Source: Sinotaia quadrata
Lineage: Eukaryota; Mollusca; Gastropoda; Architaenioglossa; Viviparidae
Reading direction: 5' to 3'
Length of the DNA: 64,000 bases
Assembly: GCA_028829895.1 (NCBI GenBank)
Contig: CM054182.1
Coordinates: 57,928,879 to 57,992,878 of the forward strand
Shown here: piece after piece, positions 62,314 through 64,000 of the stretch
Numbering within the stretch: the first letter of the stretch is position 1
How the letters are laid out: the number at the start of each line of letters is the position of its first letter
Made by a program: the position numbers and the translations under genes
Notes under the pieces: generated by a model
The model's input: the letters and a program-made list of their open reading frames with translations, nothing else
Told to the model about the DNA's origin: nothing
Databases searched by the model: none

Positions 62314-63582
62314 AATATAGATAACTAAAGGTTATGTATCATATCCTGCAAACTGAATGAGATGCTTTCACAATGCAAATTATACTGGGTTTACAGATTA
62401 GGAAAAAAAGTTTTGTTTAAATTTGTATAAACTTAATATTTTGTTTAAGCATTCATGCAAATAAAAATGACTGCAGTGTTGGTGTGGAAGAATGAAGCTT
62501 TTTTATCTGAAAACAGATGATACTATACAAAATCTCTAGAAAAAAAATAACAGCCACAATTTCAAACTGTTCAATATGGCACCCATAGTTCAAAAGTGTA
62601 TCGAGATCTTCATTTTTTTAAAAATTATTTCAGCATTAAGGTAGGATATTTTATTTAGTTAGCTCCAATGATAGTTGATACTCAACATTTGTTTATATCA
62701 AATTTTAAGCCATAATATTTATAAATGGATTAGCATTTTCATTTTCAAAATATCAGCCTTTTGCAACACAAAAAGCAATTTATACACCGATCTTGTACTT
62801 TATGAAATACTATCAAAAAAATATGTTATAATACATGTAATAAATAAAAAAAAAACCATCACATGACTTCCCAGTATTTTGGAAAATGTGTTCTGCATTC
62901 TAAAATGTGCAAATTTTGATTTTTTATTACTGTTTGATAATAGAAAATAGTTGCTGACCATGTAAAGTCTGCCAAGCTATTATAGTTTATACTGAAGATG
63001 TTATTAAAACTTTTCAATGTATACAGTAAGTGAAATAAATTACATTAGGCATGTGCACTTAGAATCTCCAAACAGTTATAAAATAAAAAATTAAATGCCT
63101 GTAAATACATAAATGGACAAAACAGTTACAACTTATATACAATATATATTTCTCGTGTATGAACATTCACTCTTCTTTAAATCCAACCTTTAAAAGAAAT
63201 CATCAATTAAAATTATATTATCACATTTAATGATTTATCATCTGCTTTTGTGAATATGGGTGATACATTTGAAAATGAATATTTCTTTTAAATATACAGT
63301 TGAATAGATGGCAAGTTTTGCTTATCTGAGCACTGCAAAAATATGCCAGTATTCTAAAAGATAATAAAACTATAAAAACAGGTATTGGTAATAATATTCA
63401 GCTGTCACATTTATACAACAATAAATAATCAATATAATTTATACTTTATTACTATGTAAAAATATTGTCTGAATTGCATTAGCTGATGATTTCTATTTGT
63501 GGTGATTTACTTATTTATGCTGCTGAATATTGCAGTACACTTTTAGTTTTAAAAAAATACTGCAAACAATATTAGATAACTG
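62314..63582. other. AT-rich sequence within MAD2L1 intron
   Basis: I searched the minus strand for the HORMA N-terminal exon (the block preceding DWLQ) and found none, so it should lie to the right of the window. Confidence 0.45.
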
Positions 63583-63836
63583 CTATGCAAATAATATTAC
63601 ATAATGCTATGCAAATACTATTAGTATTATTAGATAAATGTTGTGCACATAATATTACATAATGCTATGCAAATAATATTTGATATTGCTAATCCTATGC
63701 AAATAATATTACATAAAGCTATGCAAATAATATTGGATAAAATATTAGACAATGCAATGCAAATGATATTAGATAATTCTATGCAAATATTATTAGATAA
63801 TGCTGTGCAAATAATATCAGATAATGCTATGCAATT
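63583..63836 (+). repeat. 24-bp minisatellite, about 11 copies
   Basis: The unit is ATAATATTAGATAATGCTAT plus GCAA, with some short units (about 18-21 bp). Because 24 is a multiple of three, a frame stays open across it (repeat MQIILDNA). No promoter or splice context supports a protein. Confidence 0.9.
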
Positions 63837-63960
63837 ATGATGACAGTGTTATGTTCTGGAACTGGGAAGAAGGTATCACTATCAGTTAAAAACAGCATGA
63901 TTTATAGGTGAATGTCTAGCTCACACAATATTATTATTCAATACACTCTTCAAGCTGGAG

Positions 63961-64000
63961 TTTCTTTTTACAGTTCGCTCCAATTTCCAAACTGTTAACC
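63961..64000 (+). other. Acceptor-like site at the window edge
   Basis: A pyrimidine tract TTTCTTTTTACAG ends at 63973 and is followed by open sequence to the edge. In the phase of the exon at 52253 it would read VRSNFQTVN. There is not enough sequence to decide. Confidence 0.15.

Noticed and set aside
62314..64000. MAD2L1 N-terminal HORMA exon within the window
   Set aside because: No minus-strand segment encoding the expected block before DWLQ could be read, so it must be further right.

Overview
The window is AT-rich eukaryotic DNA with spliced genes, long introns, many microsatellites and minisatellites, and fragments of LINE and DNA transposons. No bacterial, organellar or viral gene organisation is visible. 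The two recognisable genes are ordinary animal genes. Their divergence, the LINE types and the density of minisatellites suggest an invertebrate, probably a lophotrochozoan and perhaps a mollusc. That placement is inference; no single sequence here proves it.

Layout. From 1 to about 41 kb I can support no host gene. This part is dominated by tandem arrays (TG, CT, GATA, and minisatellites with 22 to 77 bp units). Mobile elements lie among them: three diverged copies of one dispersed 1.1-1.6 kb repeat (1342-2892, 14396-16279, 32216-33367), a foldback element with Mutator-like 9-bp flanking duplications (25572-26150), a small hAT-like element (22977-23341), and decayed non-LTR retrotransposon fragments (12114-12967, 15720-16160, 41095-41815). 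Several elements sit inside tandem arrays, so insertions can be ordered in time.

From about 42 kb to the end the sequence is more uniformly AT-rich, large arrays become scarce, and genes appear. PHPT1 (phosphohistidine phosphatase) is complete on the minus strand in three coding exons, 48905-51450, and encodes 125 residues, the same length as the human protein. Its first intron holds a LINE fragment. About 0.9 kb from its start codon, a CpG-richer block on the plus strand (52253-52405) looks like the first coding exon of a head-to-head gene that I cannot identify. The last three coding exons of MAD2L1 (spindle checkpoint, HORMA domain) are on the minus strand at 58922-62010; the exons for roughly the first 73 residues lie beyond the right edge. 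A pogo/Tigger-like MITE (62146-62313) sits in its intron, and a 24-bp array (63583-63836) lies near the window edge.

The two identified genes have unrelated roles (protein dephosphorylation on histidine, and mitotic checkpoint signalling), and nothing suggests they form a functional cluster. I found no clearly new biological system. The most unusual content is the repeat architecture: nested insertions, elements lodged in minisatellites, and the undescribed-looking three-copy dispersed repeat.
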